Assembly (NCBI RefSeq): GCF_000974485.1
Contig: NZ_BBOM01000005.1
Location: 542,289 to 606,288 of the forward strand
Direction of reading: 5' to 3'
Source: Streptomyces sp. NBRC 109706
Lineage (GTDB): Bacteria > Actinomycetota > Actinomycetes > Streptomycetales > Streptomycetaceae
Length of the DNA: 64,000 bases
Shown here piece after piece: positions 15,915-24,207 of the stretch (positions within the stretch are counted from its first letter, which is position 1; each line of letters begins with the position of its first letter). Under the pieces are notes generated by a model that saw only the letters and a program-made list of their open reading frames with translations, ran no database searches and was not told the origin of the DNA. The translations under genes and the position numbers were made by a program.

Positions 15915-16829
15915 ATGCGGGTTCTGGTCACCGGCGCCACCGGGTTCATCGGGGGTTCGATCGCCGTCCGGCTGCGCGCGGCGGGGCACCGGGTCTGCGG
16001 CCTGACCCGCACCCCGGCCAAGGCCGAACGGCTGGCCGCCCTGGGCGTGGAGCCCGTGGTGGGCGGCCTCGACGACGCCGAGGTGCTGACCGACCGGGCC
16101 AGGGAGGCGGACGCGGTGGTCAACGCGGCGGACAGCGACCACAGGGGCGCCGTCGAAACGCTGATCGCGGCGCTGGCCGGCACCGGCAAGCCGCTGCTGC
16201 ACACCAGCGGTTCCAGCGTGGTGGGCGACGGCGCCCGGGGGGAGACCGCGTCGTCGACGGTGTACGGCGAGGAGATCCTGGCGCCTGGCTCGTCCTGGCG
16301 CCCCGAGCCGGACAAGGCGCCCCGGGTGGCCATCGACCGGCTGGTGCTGGACTCCGCGTCGGCGGGGGTGCGCGGCGTGGTGCTCTGCAACACCCTGATC
16401 TACGGCAACGGACTCGGGCTGGCCAGGGACAGCGTGCAGATCCCGGCGCTGGTGCGGCAGGCCAGAGAGAGCGGGGTGGTCCGCCATGTCGGCGCCGGCC
16501 GCAACATCTGGTCCAACGTCCATGTGGCGGATGTCGCCGACCTCTATGTGTTGGCGCTGGAGAACGCGCCGGCCGGCACGTTCCACTTCGTGGAGTCGGG
16601 CGAGGCGGCGTTTCTGGAGGTGACCACCGCCCTGGCCCGGGCGCTGGACCTGGCGGGCCCCGAGGACTGGGACATCGAGTCGGCCGTCGCGGCCTGGGGT
16701 TACGAACCGGCGGTCTACGCCCTGGGCTCCAACAGCCGGGTGCGCGGCACCGCCGAACGGACCCTCGGCTGGACGCCCCGCCACCGTTCGGTCGTCGACT
16801 GGATCGACGCCGAGGTGGGGCACGCGTAG
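15915..16829 (+). CDS. NAD-dependent epimerase/dehydratase family protein
   Basis: This is a 304-aa extended short-chain dehydrogenase. The nucleotide-binding motif GATGFIGG lies at residues 7-14, and the next strand ends in the basic LTRTPAKAERLAALG, suggesting NADP preference. The usual catalytic YxxxK is not evident; a serine-rich TSGSSVVGDGARGE segment replaces it, as in atypical NmrA/WcaG-like members. GGGAGG lies 9 nt before the ATG. The substrate is unknown. It is flanked by a TetR gene and an oxidoreductase gene on the same strand, so it may be part of a stress or detoxification group. Confidence 0.78.
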   Translation: MRVLVTGATGFIGGSIAVRLRAAGHRVCGLTRTPAKAERLAALGVEPVVGGLDDAEVLTDRAREADAVVNAADSDHRGAVETLIAALAGTGKPLLHTSGSSVVGDGARGETASSTVYGEEILAPGSSWRPEPDKAPRVAIDRLVLDSASAGVRGVVLCNTLIYGNGLGLARDSVQIPALVRQARESGVVRHVGAGRNIWSNVHVADVADLYVLALENAPAGTFHFVESGEAAFLEVTTALARALDLAGPEDWDIESAVAAWGYEPAVYALGSNSRVRGTAERTLGWTPRHRSVVDWIDAEVGHA

Positions 16830-16873
16830 GTCCCCTTCACCGACCCCTTCGCCGTCCCTCTCCGCCGACCCCC

Positions 16874-16929
16874 TTTACCGATCTGTATAGCCGACCGTCT
16901 ATCCTGGCCCGGTTATACAGATCGGTATA
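16874..16929. promoter_or_regulatory. Pair of TetR-type operators
   Basis: TATACAGATCGGTATA (16914-16929) is a palindrome-like 16-mer. Its near copy in inverted orientation, TTTACCGATCTGTATA, lies at 16874-16889. The central 14 bases of the two sites are exact inverted repeats of each other. The sites are 40 bp apart, close to four helical turns, so two dimers would sit on the same face. The right site ends 7 bp before the GGAGG of the oxidoreductase gene, which would block transcription when occupied. Confidence 0.72.
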
Positions 16930-16949
16930 TTTTTGCGGAGGTGCCGGCG

Positions 16950-17999
16950 ATGGATGTACCCGAGACCATGCGTGCGATGCGGATCAGCGGGCACGGCGGG
17001 CCCGAGGTCCTTGAGCCGGCCGAGGTGGCCGTGCCGACGCCGGCGGCGGGCGAGGTGCTGGTCCGGGTCGGCGCGGTGGCGTTGAACAACACCGACCTGT
17101 GGACCAGGGAGGGCGCCTACGGCCGGCCGGGAGACCCGGCGGCGCTGTCCGGCTGGCGCGGACCGATCGACTTCCCCCGTGTCCAGGGCGCCGATGTGGC
17201 CGGCCGGGTGGTGGCCGTCGGACCCGGTGGGGACGAGGGGCTGGTCGGCCGCCGGGTGGTCGTCGACCCGGCGATCTACGACGGCGAGGGCCCGGACGCC
17301 AACCCGGTGGGCCTGATGGGCAGCGAACGCGACGGCGGCTACGCCGAGTTCGTCACCGCACCGGCGGCACGGGTGCACGATATGACGGACTCCCCGCTCA
17401 CGGACGATCAGCTCGCGGCACTACCGGTCGCTTATGGCACCGCGCTTGGCATGATCGAACGAGGTGGGCTGCGGGAGGGTGAGACCGCGCTGGTCTCCGG
17501 AGCGTCCGGCGGGGTCGGCCTCGCGCTGGTACAGATCGCCCGTGCGCGCGGCGCCCGGGTGCTCGCCATCAGCAGCGGGTCCAAGAGCGAGGCGGTGCGC
17601 GAGGCGGGCGCGCACGAGGTCGTCGACCGCGCGGCTGGCACCCTCGCGCGGCTCGGCGCCGTCGCCCCCGACGGGATCGACGTCGCCCTCGATGTCGTCG
17701 CCGGCGAGCTGCTGAGCGACGGGCTGCCGCTGCTGCGCGAGGGCGGCCGCTGGGTCGTCGCCGGCGCGCTCGGCGGATACGAGGTGACGTTCGACGTGCG
17801 GCGGCTCTATCTGCACAACACGCGGGTGATCGGCTCGACGATGCATACGCCCGGGCACTTCGACCTGCTGATGGAACTGGCCCGCCGGGCCGCCGTCCGG
17901 CCCGTGATCGCCGCCGCGTTCCCCCTGCGCGAGGCCGCCCGGGCGCAGCGGGAGCTGGCCCGCAGGGACCATGTGGGGAAGATCGTCCTGCACCCCTGA
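16950..17999 (+). CDS. Zinc-type alcohol dehydrogenase / quinone oxidoreductase family protein
   Basis: This is a 349-aa medium-chain dehydrogenase. The GroES-like N-terminal half carries the VAVPTPAAGEVLVRVGAVALNNTDLW pattern, and the nucleotide fold has SGASGGVGLALVQIARARGARV. The zinc-ligand cysteines of classic alcohol dehydrogenases are absent, which favours a zinc-free NADPH:quinone oxidoreductase type. The ATG at 16950 is preceded by GGAGGTG; the GTG at 16941 is part of that ribosome site. The promoter carries two TetR-type operators, so the gene is probably induced by a small electrophile or quinone. It is convergent with the RHS toxin gene. Confidence 0.83.
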   Translation: MDVPETMRAMRISGHGGPEVLEPAEVAVPTPAAGEVLVRVGAVALNNTDLWTREGAYGRPGDPAALSGWRGPIDFPRVQGADVAGRVVAVGPGGDEGLVGRRVVVDPAIYDGEGPDANPVGLMGSERDGGYAEFVTAPAARVHDMTDSPLTDDQLAALPVAYGTALGMIERGGLREGETALVSGASGGVGLALVQIARARGARVLAISSGSKSEAVREAGAHEVVDRAAGTLARLGAVAPDGIDVALDVVAGELLSDGLPLLREGGRWVVAGALGGYEVTFDVRRLYLHNTRVIGSTMHTPGHFDLLMELARRAAVRPVIAAAFPLREAARAQRELARRDHVGKIVLHP

Positions 18000-18027
18000 G
18001 CCGCACGTCGCCGGCACATCGCCGCCG

Positions 18028-21000
18028 TCAGGTCGACGAGCCCTGGGTGCTCTGGGCCTGAGACTGCGCCTGGGACTGGGTCTGGCTCCTGGTCTGTGGC
18101 CGCCTCGGGCCCGGCGGCTGCTGCGGCTGCTGGGGTTGCTGTGGCTGCTGTGGCTGCGGCTGCTGCGGGACCTGCTGTTGGCCCGGCTGCTGGCCCGGCT
18201 GCTGGCCCGCGCCGGCGTTCTGCTGTTGCAGTCCCTGCTGGTAGGCGTCGTACTCGGGGCGCTTGTCCGCCGCCAGCGGCCACTGCCGGTTGCCCCGGTA
18301 GCTGGGGCCGATGGACCCGATATAGGTGCCGTATCTGACGGTGTTCTCCTGCTCCAGCAGCCGGGCCTCGCCATAGGTGCGGCTGCCCGGCAGGACCTCC
18401 ATGTAGTCGCCGTTGGCCGGGACGAACCGGTCGTAGTTCGCCGCGTGCCGCACCTGCGTCGACACGGCGGTCGAAGTGCCGCCGTACATGCCCGAGTAGT
18501 AGATGTTGTGGTCCCTGTCCCGCAGCAGGTAGTTGTAGTGGCCCGGCTGGCTCAGCTCGCTCTGCCGGTCCACCGTGAGGGAGTAGGGGGCGAGGCCCAG
18601 CGGGTCGGCCCAGATGTGCGGGTTGTGCGGATAGCCGTACGGGTTGGGCGCCGGGGCCAGGCCGAGCGGATCCTGGGTGGCGTAGCGGGCGGTCGCCGGG
18701 TCGTAGTGCCGGTGGAGGTTGTAGTGCCAGCCGGACTCCTCGTCCGCGTACTGCCCGGGGAAGCGAAGCGGCGTGCTGGTGACGCTCTCCGGCGCCTCCG
18801 TCGTCGCCCCCCAGAGGGCGGCCCTGCCCTCCCAGGCGATCTCGCCGGCGGCGCCGACCAGATGCGTCGGGGTGCCGACCAGATCGGTGACGATCGCATG
18901 GAACCGCTCGTCCGCCCCGGCCCGGGCGCCGGCGCGTTCGGTCTGGGCGATGGGGTGGCGGCCCCGGTAGTCCCAGGTCAGCGTCGTGGGGGCGGCGGGC
19001 ACCCGATCGTCGGCCCCGGCCTGGGCGGACTGCTCCACCAGGGAGTGCAGGCACCAGGTGAACTCGATCCGCTCGGCCACCGTGACGCCGTCGGCGGCCA
19101 GCCGTTCCTTGGCCGTCCGCCGGCCGAACGGGTCGTACCAGTACCGCCAGACCGTGCCGTCCGCCGAGGTGACGGACGTCAGCCGGTCCTCCGCGTCCCA
19201 GGTGTAGCGCCAGGTGTCGGGGCCGCGCGAGAGGTGCTTGCGCTGGCGGAGGACGACCCGGCCCGCCGCGTCGTGCTCGTAGCGGAACGCGCCGGCGCGG
19301 GTGAGGCGGGTGCCGCTGTAGACGCGTTCGCCGGCGGCGTCCGCGTCCTGACCGGGCGCGCCCCAGTGCGCGGCGGTCTGGTTGCCGCCGGCGTCATAGG
19401 CGTAGCGCTCCGCCCCGTCGGGGGCCTGGACGGCGGTGACCCGGCCGAGGGGGTCGAGGGTGTAGTGGGTGGTGCCGGCCGGATCGGTGCGGGAGGTGAG
19501 GCAGCCGTCGGGCGAATAGCCGTAACTCCGCCGGTGCACGGTCCGTTGGGCCTGCGCTGGGCCGCCCGTGACGGTCTGGCCGGTGAGCCGGTCGCTCGGG
19601 TCCCAGCTGTGCGTGAGCGTCAACGAACCGTCGAAGCGGCGCCCGGTCTCCCGGCCCAGGGCGTCATGGGTGAAGGCGACGGTGCGCCCGCCGGTGACCA
19701 ACCGGCTGGGCTGGCCGAGCGCGTCGTAGGACCAGCTGCTGAGATGGCCACCGGGGGTGGTGCGGGAGCGGAAGCGGCCCGCCGCGTCATAGCCGAGGGT
19801 GAGGGTGCGGCCGTTGACCGTCTCGCTGACGAGATTGCCCAACGGATCGAAGGCGCGGGCCAGTTCGACGCCGGGGGAGGTGGCACGGGTCACCCGGCCC
19901 AGCGCGTCGAGGGTGTAGCCGGTGGCGCGGCCGGCGTCGTCCGTCCAGCCGATCAGCTCGCCGCGCGCGTCCCGGCGGTAACGGACCGTCTGTCCCGCGG
20001 CGTTGGTGCGGCTGGCGACACGGCCCGCCGCGTCACGGGTATAGCGGGTGGTGCGGCCGTCGTAGTCCGTCTCGGCGAGCAGCCGGCCCGCCGCGTCGTA
20101 GGCGTACCGCCACGAGCGGCCCTCGGGGTCGGTGACCTCGGTGAGGTTCAGCTCGGTGTCCCGGGTGAACGTGTAACGGACGCCGTCCGGGCCGGTCCGC
20201 GACGTCGGCAGGTCGAACGGGCCATAGCTGTAACGGAACCCGTGGCCGGCGGCGGAGCGGTGGCAGAGCAGGTTCCCCTCGGCGTCCCACTCCCAGGTCT
20301 CCCGCTGCCCCGACGGGTCGGTGCGGCCGAGCGGCCTGCCCTCGACGGTCCACTCGAACCTGGTCTCGCCGCCGAGCGGATCGACGATCCTGACCGGCCG
20401 GCCGAACGCGTCCCGGTGGAACCGGGTGACCTCGCCCGGCGGGCCGGTCACGGCGATCGGCAGCCCGGCGCGGTCCGTCTCGATACGCGTCGTCTGCCCG
20501 GTCGGGTCGGTGACGGAGACCAGCGCGCCGCGCCCGTCGTAGCCGAACCGGGTGCGGTTGCCGAGCGGATCGAGCAGCGCAACGCGGTTGCCGTTCGCGT
20601 CATGGGCCTGCTGCCAGCGGGACCCGTCGGCCGCCACCACGGTCTCCGGCAGGCCGAGTTCGTTCAGCTCGACGCGCGGGCCGGCGCCGTCGGGCGGCAC
20701 GGTCCCGACCAGCCGGCCGGCCTCGTCATAGCCGTGTCGGGTGGTGTGGCCGAGCGGGTCGGTGACCGCGAGCAGCCGGTCGTAGCGGTTCCAGTCGCGG
20801 ACCGTGGTGTTGCCCAACGCGTCCGTCTCGGCGACGAGTTGGAGGCAGTCGTTGAAGGTGTACACCGTGCTGTGCCCGAGCGAGTCGACGATCGTGGTGC
20901 GCGACGGCTCGGGCTGGTAGTGGTAGCTCCACTCCAACGCGCGGTCGGTGCCGGTGGCGAAGACACAGCGGCCCTCGGCGTCGTAGTCGTAGCGGTACCA

Positions 21001-22743
21001 GGTGCCGTTGCGGTCCTCCCAGCGGGTCAGCCGGCCCCGCGCGTCGTAGTCGAAGCGCTGCGGCCGCCCGGCGGAGTCGCGCACCTCCGCCAGGTTCCCC
21101 GCCAGGTCGTAGCCGTAGGCGCGCAGCAGCGGCCGCTCCGGATCGCTGAGCAGCGTCAACGCGGTGATCCGGCCATGGGCCGTGGTGACGCCGACGCGGT
21201 AGCCGCCGGAGTGGACCAGCTCGGCGGGCGCGCCCGACGCGTCATGCCGGACGTCCACGCGGTTGCCGTTGCGGTCGGTGACGGCGGCGAGCGGCAACAG
21301 CCCGTCGGGGCGGCCGGCAAGCGGGGCGAAGTGCAACGTGCGCCCGCGCTCCGGCTGGCTCAACGTCAACGGGGCGCCGGCCTCGCCGTTCCACGCCAGG
21401 CCCCAGCGGGGGCCCTCGACCGGCAGCACCACGGCCTCCGGATCGGCCAGCGGGACCGGATACTCCAACGTCATGCCGTCGGCCGAGAAGAAACGCACGC
21501 CATGCTCGTCCAGCGTCAGCCGCTGATCCAGCGTGGACGCCCAGGACCGGCCGAACCAGCGGCCGGCGCGGTAGCAGGACACGTGGTAGCGCTCGATCAA
21601 CAGCGGGAGTACGCCGGGGAGTTCGACATCGGTGGCCGGCATCACCACGGCGCCGGTGGCCAGATCGACCGGATCGCTGGAGAGGCTGCGACTGCCGAAC
21701 TCGACCCCGCTCCCCCGCACCTGCGCGCCCTGCCCGCGCGCGCCCTGCGCGATGCCGCGCACCCCCGTCCTGGCGGCGCCCGCCCGGGCCGCGCCGCGCG
21801 CCCCGGCGGCGAGCGCGCCGACGCTGGTCAGGCCCTTGAGCCCGGGGACGCAGTCCAGCGCGGCGAAGGCGACATCGAGCAGACTCCCCTCGCCTCTGGC
21901 GTACTTGATCAGGGTGTCGGCGAGGACGACCACGGCGGCGGCCACCACCACCCAGGCCAGCGGGCCGCCGATGATCATCACCACCACGCCCAGCACGGCG
22001 ACGATCACCTTGCAGATGCTGACCAGCGTGGACCAGGCATCGCCGATCCACTCGATCAGCTTCTCCCACCAACTGCGGTTCCGGATGCCGGCGTCGGACG
22101 CCTCGTCGATGCCGCACACGCAGATCCGGGCGGCCTCGGCGCGCATCTCCCCGGCCTCCTCGGCCAGTTGGCGAGCCGCCGAAAGACGCCCCTCGGCGTC
22201 GGCGACCCGCGCCTGGGCGGCCCCGGCCGCCGCCTCGGCGGCCTGGTGGTCACGCGTCGCGGCGCGGACGTCCGCCTCGTCCGGCGGCTCGACGCCGTCC
22301 CGCTCGCCCTCCCGCCGGAGCCGTTCGGCCTCCTCGCCCGCCCGACCCACCCAGTCCTCCGCGTCGCCCAACGCGGCCCGGGCGCCGGCCAGATCGGCCT
22401 GCGCGCTGATCGCCCGGTCCAATGCCCGGTCGGCCATGCCCTGCGCCGCCTGGAGCCGCGGCCAGTAGTCCTGGAGCGCCTGGCCACAGAGCGCGTAGGA
22501 CTCCTCCAGCTTGGTGAGGTTCCCCGGGACGCTCTCGAACTCGGCGCGGAAGGTGTCGGCGGAGAGCCCGGCCCAGTCGAGCACCGCGCGCTCCGAGGCC
22601 AGGCCCCGGATCCTGCCCAGCGCCTCGCCGACATCGTCCGCGAACTCCTGGAGCCCGTCGGCCAACTCCCTGACCTCGTCCGGATCCCCCGGCGTGGGGT
22701 CGGAGTCCATCTCCACCGGACTCCAGTCCGAAGGCCGCGCCAT
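18028..22743 (-). CDS. RHS-repeat polymorphic toxin with GIY-YIG-like C-terminal domain
   Basis: This is a 1571-aa multidomain protein. An N-terminal WXG100-like segment (WAG near residue 57, helical, about 1-95) and a helical coiled region (95-205) suggest ESX/type VII export. A hydrophobic stretch at about 235-275 follows, then a DUF6531-like start and some 20 YD repeats (GYDxxGxL type) forming the RHS shell. The core ends near 1385 with RYATQDPLGL and WADPLGLA. The variable tip, about 1387-1501, has NIYYSGMYGG, VRHAANY, YGEARLLEQ and YRGNRQWPL, which fit the Y/Y...R-H...E...N layout of GIY-YIG nucleases. A 70-residue Gln/Pro-rich tail ends the protein, unusual for this family. No immunity gene follows; the next gene downstream is on the other strand. 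Confidence 0.85.
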   Translation of the reverse strand: MARPSDWSPVEMDSDPTPGDPDEVRELADGLQEFADDVGEALGRIRGLASERAVLDWAGLSADTFRAEFESVPGNLTKLEESYALCGQALQDYWPRLQAAQGMADRALDRAISAQADLAGARAALGDAEDWVGRAGEEAERLRREGERDGVEPPDEADVRAATRDHQAAEAAAGAAQARVADAEGRLSAARQLAEEAGEMRAEAARICVCGIDEASDAGIRNRSWWEKLIEWIGDAWSTLVSICKVIVAVLGVVVMIIGGPLAWVVVAAAVVVLADTLIKYARGEGSLLDVAFAALDCVPGLKGLTSVGALAAGARGAARAGAARTGVRGIAQGARGQGAQVRGSGVEFGSRSLSSDPVDLATGAVVMPATDVELPGVLPLLIERYHVSCYRAGRWFGRSWASTLDQRLTLDEHGVRFFSADGMTLEYPVPLADPEAVVLPVEGPRWGLAWNGEAGAPLTLSQPERGRTLHFAPLAGRPDGLLPLAAVTDRNGNRVDVRHDASGAPAELVHSGGYRVGVTTAHGRITALTLLSDPERPLLRAYGYDLAGNLAEVRDSAGRPQRFDYDARGRLTRWEDRNGTWYRYDYDAEGRCVFATGTDRALEWSYHYQPEPSRTTIVDSLGHSTVYTFNDCLQLVAETDALGNTTVRDWNRYDRLLAVTDPLGHTTRHGYDEAGRLVGTVPPDGAGPRVELNELGLPETVVAADGSRWQQAHDANGNRVALLDPLGNRTRFGYDGRGALVSVTDPTGQTTRIETDRAGLPIAVTGPPGEVTRFHRDAFGRPVRIVDPLGGETRFEWTVEGRPLGRTDPSGQRETWEWDAEGNLLCHRSAAGHGFRYSYGPFDLPTSRTGPDGVRYTFTRDTELNLTEVTDPEGRSWRYAYDAAGRLLAETDYDGRTTRYTRDAAGRVASRTNAAGQTVRYRRDARGELIGWTDDAGRATGYTLDALGRVTRATSPGVELARAFDPLGNLVSETVNGRTLTLGYDAAGRFRSRTTPGGHLSSWSYDALGQPSRLVTGGRTVAFTHDALGRETGRRFDGSLTLTHSWDPSDRLTGQTVTGGPAQAQRTVHRRSYGYSPDGCLTSRTDPAGTTHYTLDPLGRVTAVQAPDGAERYAYDAGGNQTAAHWGAPGQDADAAGERVYSGTRLTRAGAFRYEHDAAGRVVLRQRKHLSRGPDTWRYTWDAEDRLTSVTSADGTVWRYWYDPFGRRTAKERLAADGVTVAERIEFTWCLHSLVEQSAQAGADDRVPAAPTTLTWDYRGRHPIAQTERAGARAGADERFHAIVTDLVGTPTHLVGAAGEIAWEGRAALWGATTEAPESVTSTPLRFPGQYADEESGWHYNLHRHYDPATARYATQDPLGLAPAPNPYGYPHNPHIWADPLGLAPYSLTVDRQSELSQPGHYNYLLRDRDHNIYYSGMYGGTSTAVSTQVRHAANYDRFVPANGDYMEVLPGSRTYGEARLLEQENTVRYGTYIGSIGPSYRGNRQWPLAADKRPEYDAYQQGLQQQNAGAGQQPGQQPGQQQVPQQPQPQQPQQPQQPQQPPGPRRPQTRSQTQSQAQSQAQSTQGSST

Positions 22744-22753
22744 CCGTAACCCC

Positions 22754-22779
22754 CATGCGTGATCAGTCGACTACGCATG
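22754..22779. promoter_or_regulatory. Inverted repeat upstream of the RHS gene
   Basis: CATGCGT and ACGCATG, separated by 12 bp, lie 11-36 bp upstream of the RHS toxin ATG (22743) and overlap its expected promoter. This is a possible operator. No regulator gene is adjacent. Confidence 0.35.
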
Positions 22780-22833
22780 ACGACGATAGAAGTGCGGTGG
22801 TCGGGGCTCAACCGCGCGGGCACAGCCGGCGGA

Positions 22834-22857
22834 GCGCGCGGGGTTCGCCCCGCGCGC
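22834..22857 (-). terminator. Terminator hairpin after the amidohydrolase gene
   Basis: A perfect 10-bp stem GCGCGCGGGG/CCCCGCGCGC closes a 4-nt loop (TTCG on the plus strand). It lies 150 bp beyond the amidohydrolase stop (23006, minus strand) and before the RHS promoter, so it separates the two transcription units. Confidence 0.65.
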
Positions 22858-23005
22858 GGGGCGGTGACGGAAGGCCAGGTCAACGGGGGACGGTGGGGGC
22901 GCGCGCCGGCGTGGGCGCCCAGGCCGCACACCCCCGCCGATGCCCCGAGGCGCCCCCGCTCCGGCGAGCCGGCCCGGCGCCGGGCCGGCGGCTCAGCCCG
23001 TCGGC

Positions 23006-24181
23006 TCAGCCCGTCGGCCGGCCGGCGCCGGCGCGGACCACGCGTCCCGACTGCCAGACGGTGTGCACGCGCTCGGTCAGGCGTTCCGTCGCCAGCCCTT
23101 CGCCGGTGAGCAGCACCAGATCGGCGCGCTTGCCCGGGGCGATCTCGCCCCGGTCGTCGGCCAGGCGGAGCAGCCTGGCCGCCTCCAGGGTGGCGGCGCG
23201 GAGCGCGCCCGCGGGGCCCAGCGCCGCCTCGGCGAGGTAGTGGATCTCGCGCAGCGCCTCGGCGTAGGGCCGCACCGGGGCGTCGGTGCCCATCGCGATG
23301 GGCACGCCGGCCTCGAAGGCGCGCCGCACGGCCGCCCGGTGCGGTTCGGCCGTCTCGCCGGGATCGCCGGGATCCGCCTGCGAGGTGGAGAGCGTCGGCA
23401 CCAGCCAGCTGCCCGCCTCGGCCAGCGCGGTCACCGCCGCGTCGTCGAGGAAGGTGCCGTGCTCGATGCTGCGCGCCCCGGCGCGCGCGGCCAGTTCGGC
23501 AGCGCGCGCGCCATGCGCGTGCACCATCACGCCGCGCCCGCCCTGCCGGTCCGCCTCGTCCACCAGGGCCCGCATCTCCGCCTCGGTGAGCTGGACATCG
23601 TGCACGCCCCAGCCCTGGGCGACGGAGCCGGAGGCGGTCACCTTGATCCAGTCCGCGCCGGCCCGCACCATCCGCCGGACCACCGCCCGCGCCGCGTCGG
23701 GCCCGTCGAAGACCGGATCGGGCATCGAGGGGTCGGCGAAGAAGTCCATCGGGCCGTAGCGGGGCGACCAGTGGTCCCCGATCCCGCCCGTCGTGCAGAC
23801 CTGGCGCAGCGACAGCAGCACCTCGGGCCCGGGGAACCACCCCTCGGCCAGCGCCACGGGCAGCCCGGCGTCGGCGCCCCAGGCGTCGCGGACGGTGGTG
23901 ATGCCCAGGTCGAGCAGGGTGCGCAGCGCCGGCACCACGGACAACGGGCGGGTGGAGCGCGGCAGTCCGCGCGGCGTCTGCGGGCCGCCCAGCGCCACAT
24001 GCACATGGCAGTCGACAAAGCCGGGCACCAGCAGGCCGCCCGCGCAGTCGACGAAGGTGTCGCCGTCGAGCCCCGGCCCCACCTCCGCTATCCGCCCGTC
24101 GACCAGCACCACATCCGCCCGGCTGACCGATCCGGAGGCCGCGTCGAAGACCGCTCCCCCACCCAACAACACCCTGGTCAA
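23006..24181 (-). CDS. Metal-dependent amidohydrolase (imidazolonepropionase-like)
   Basis: This is a roughly 391-aa hydrolase of the amidohydrolase superfamily. The metal motif HVH follows the beta strand in VPGFVDCHVHVALGG. DWIKVTASGSV holds the lysine expected to be carbamylated. HAHGARA, SIEHGTFLDD and AMGTDAPVRPY supply the remaining His and Asp ligands. Such proteins hydrolyse cyclic amides or dipeptides (prolidase and imidazolonepropionase groups); the substrate here is unknown. No ATG fits: TTG at 24181 has GGAG 8 nt upstream, and GTG at 24172 is the alternative. It lies 26 bp after mgtE on the same strand and could be cotranscribed with it. Confidence 0.82.
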   Translation of the reverse strand: MTRVLLGGGAVFDAASGSVSRADVVLVDGRIAEVGPGLDGDTFVDCAGGLLVPGFVDCHVHVALGGPQTPRGLPRSTRPLSVVPALRTLLDLGITTVRDAWGADAGLPVALAEGWFPGPEVLLSLRQVCTTGGIGDHWSPRYGPMDFFADPSMPDPVFDGPDAARAVVRRMVRAGADWIKVTASGSVAQGWGVHDVQLTEAEMRALVDEADRQGGRGVMVHAHGARAAELAARAGARSIEHGTFLDDAAVTALAEAGSWLVPTLSTSQADPGDPGETAEPHRAAVRRAFEAGVPIAMGTDAPVRPYAEALREIHYLAEAALGPAGALRAATLEAARLLRLADDRGEIAPGKRADLVLLTGEGLATERLTERVHTVWQSGRVVRAGAGRPTG

Positions 24182-24207
24182 CGGCCGTACTCCGTTCCTC
24201 GGGGGCC

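Noticed and set aside
17971..22749. 1592-codon plus-strand ORF opposite the RHS gene
   Set aside because: It is the antisense shadow of the RHS coding sequence; the YD repeats are on the minus strand.
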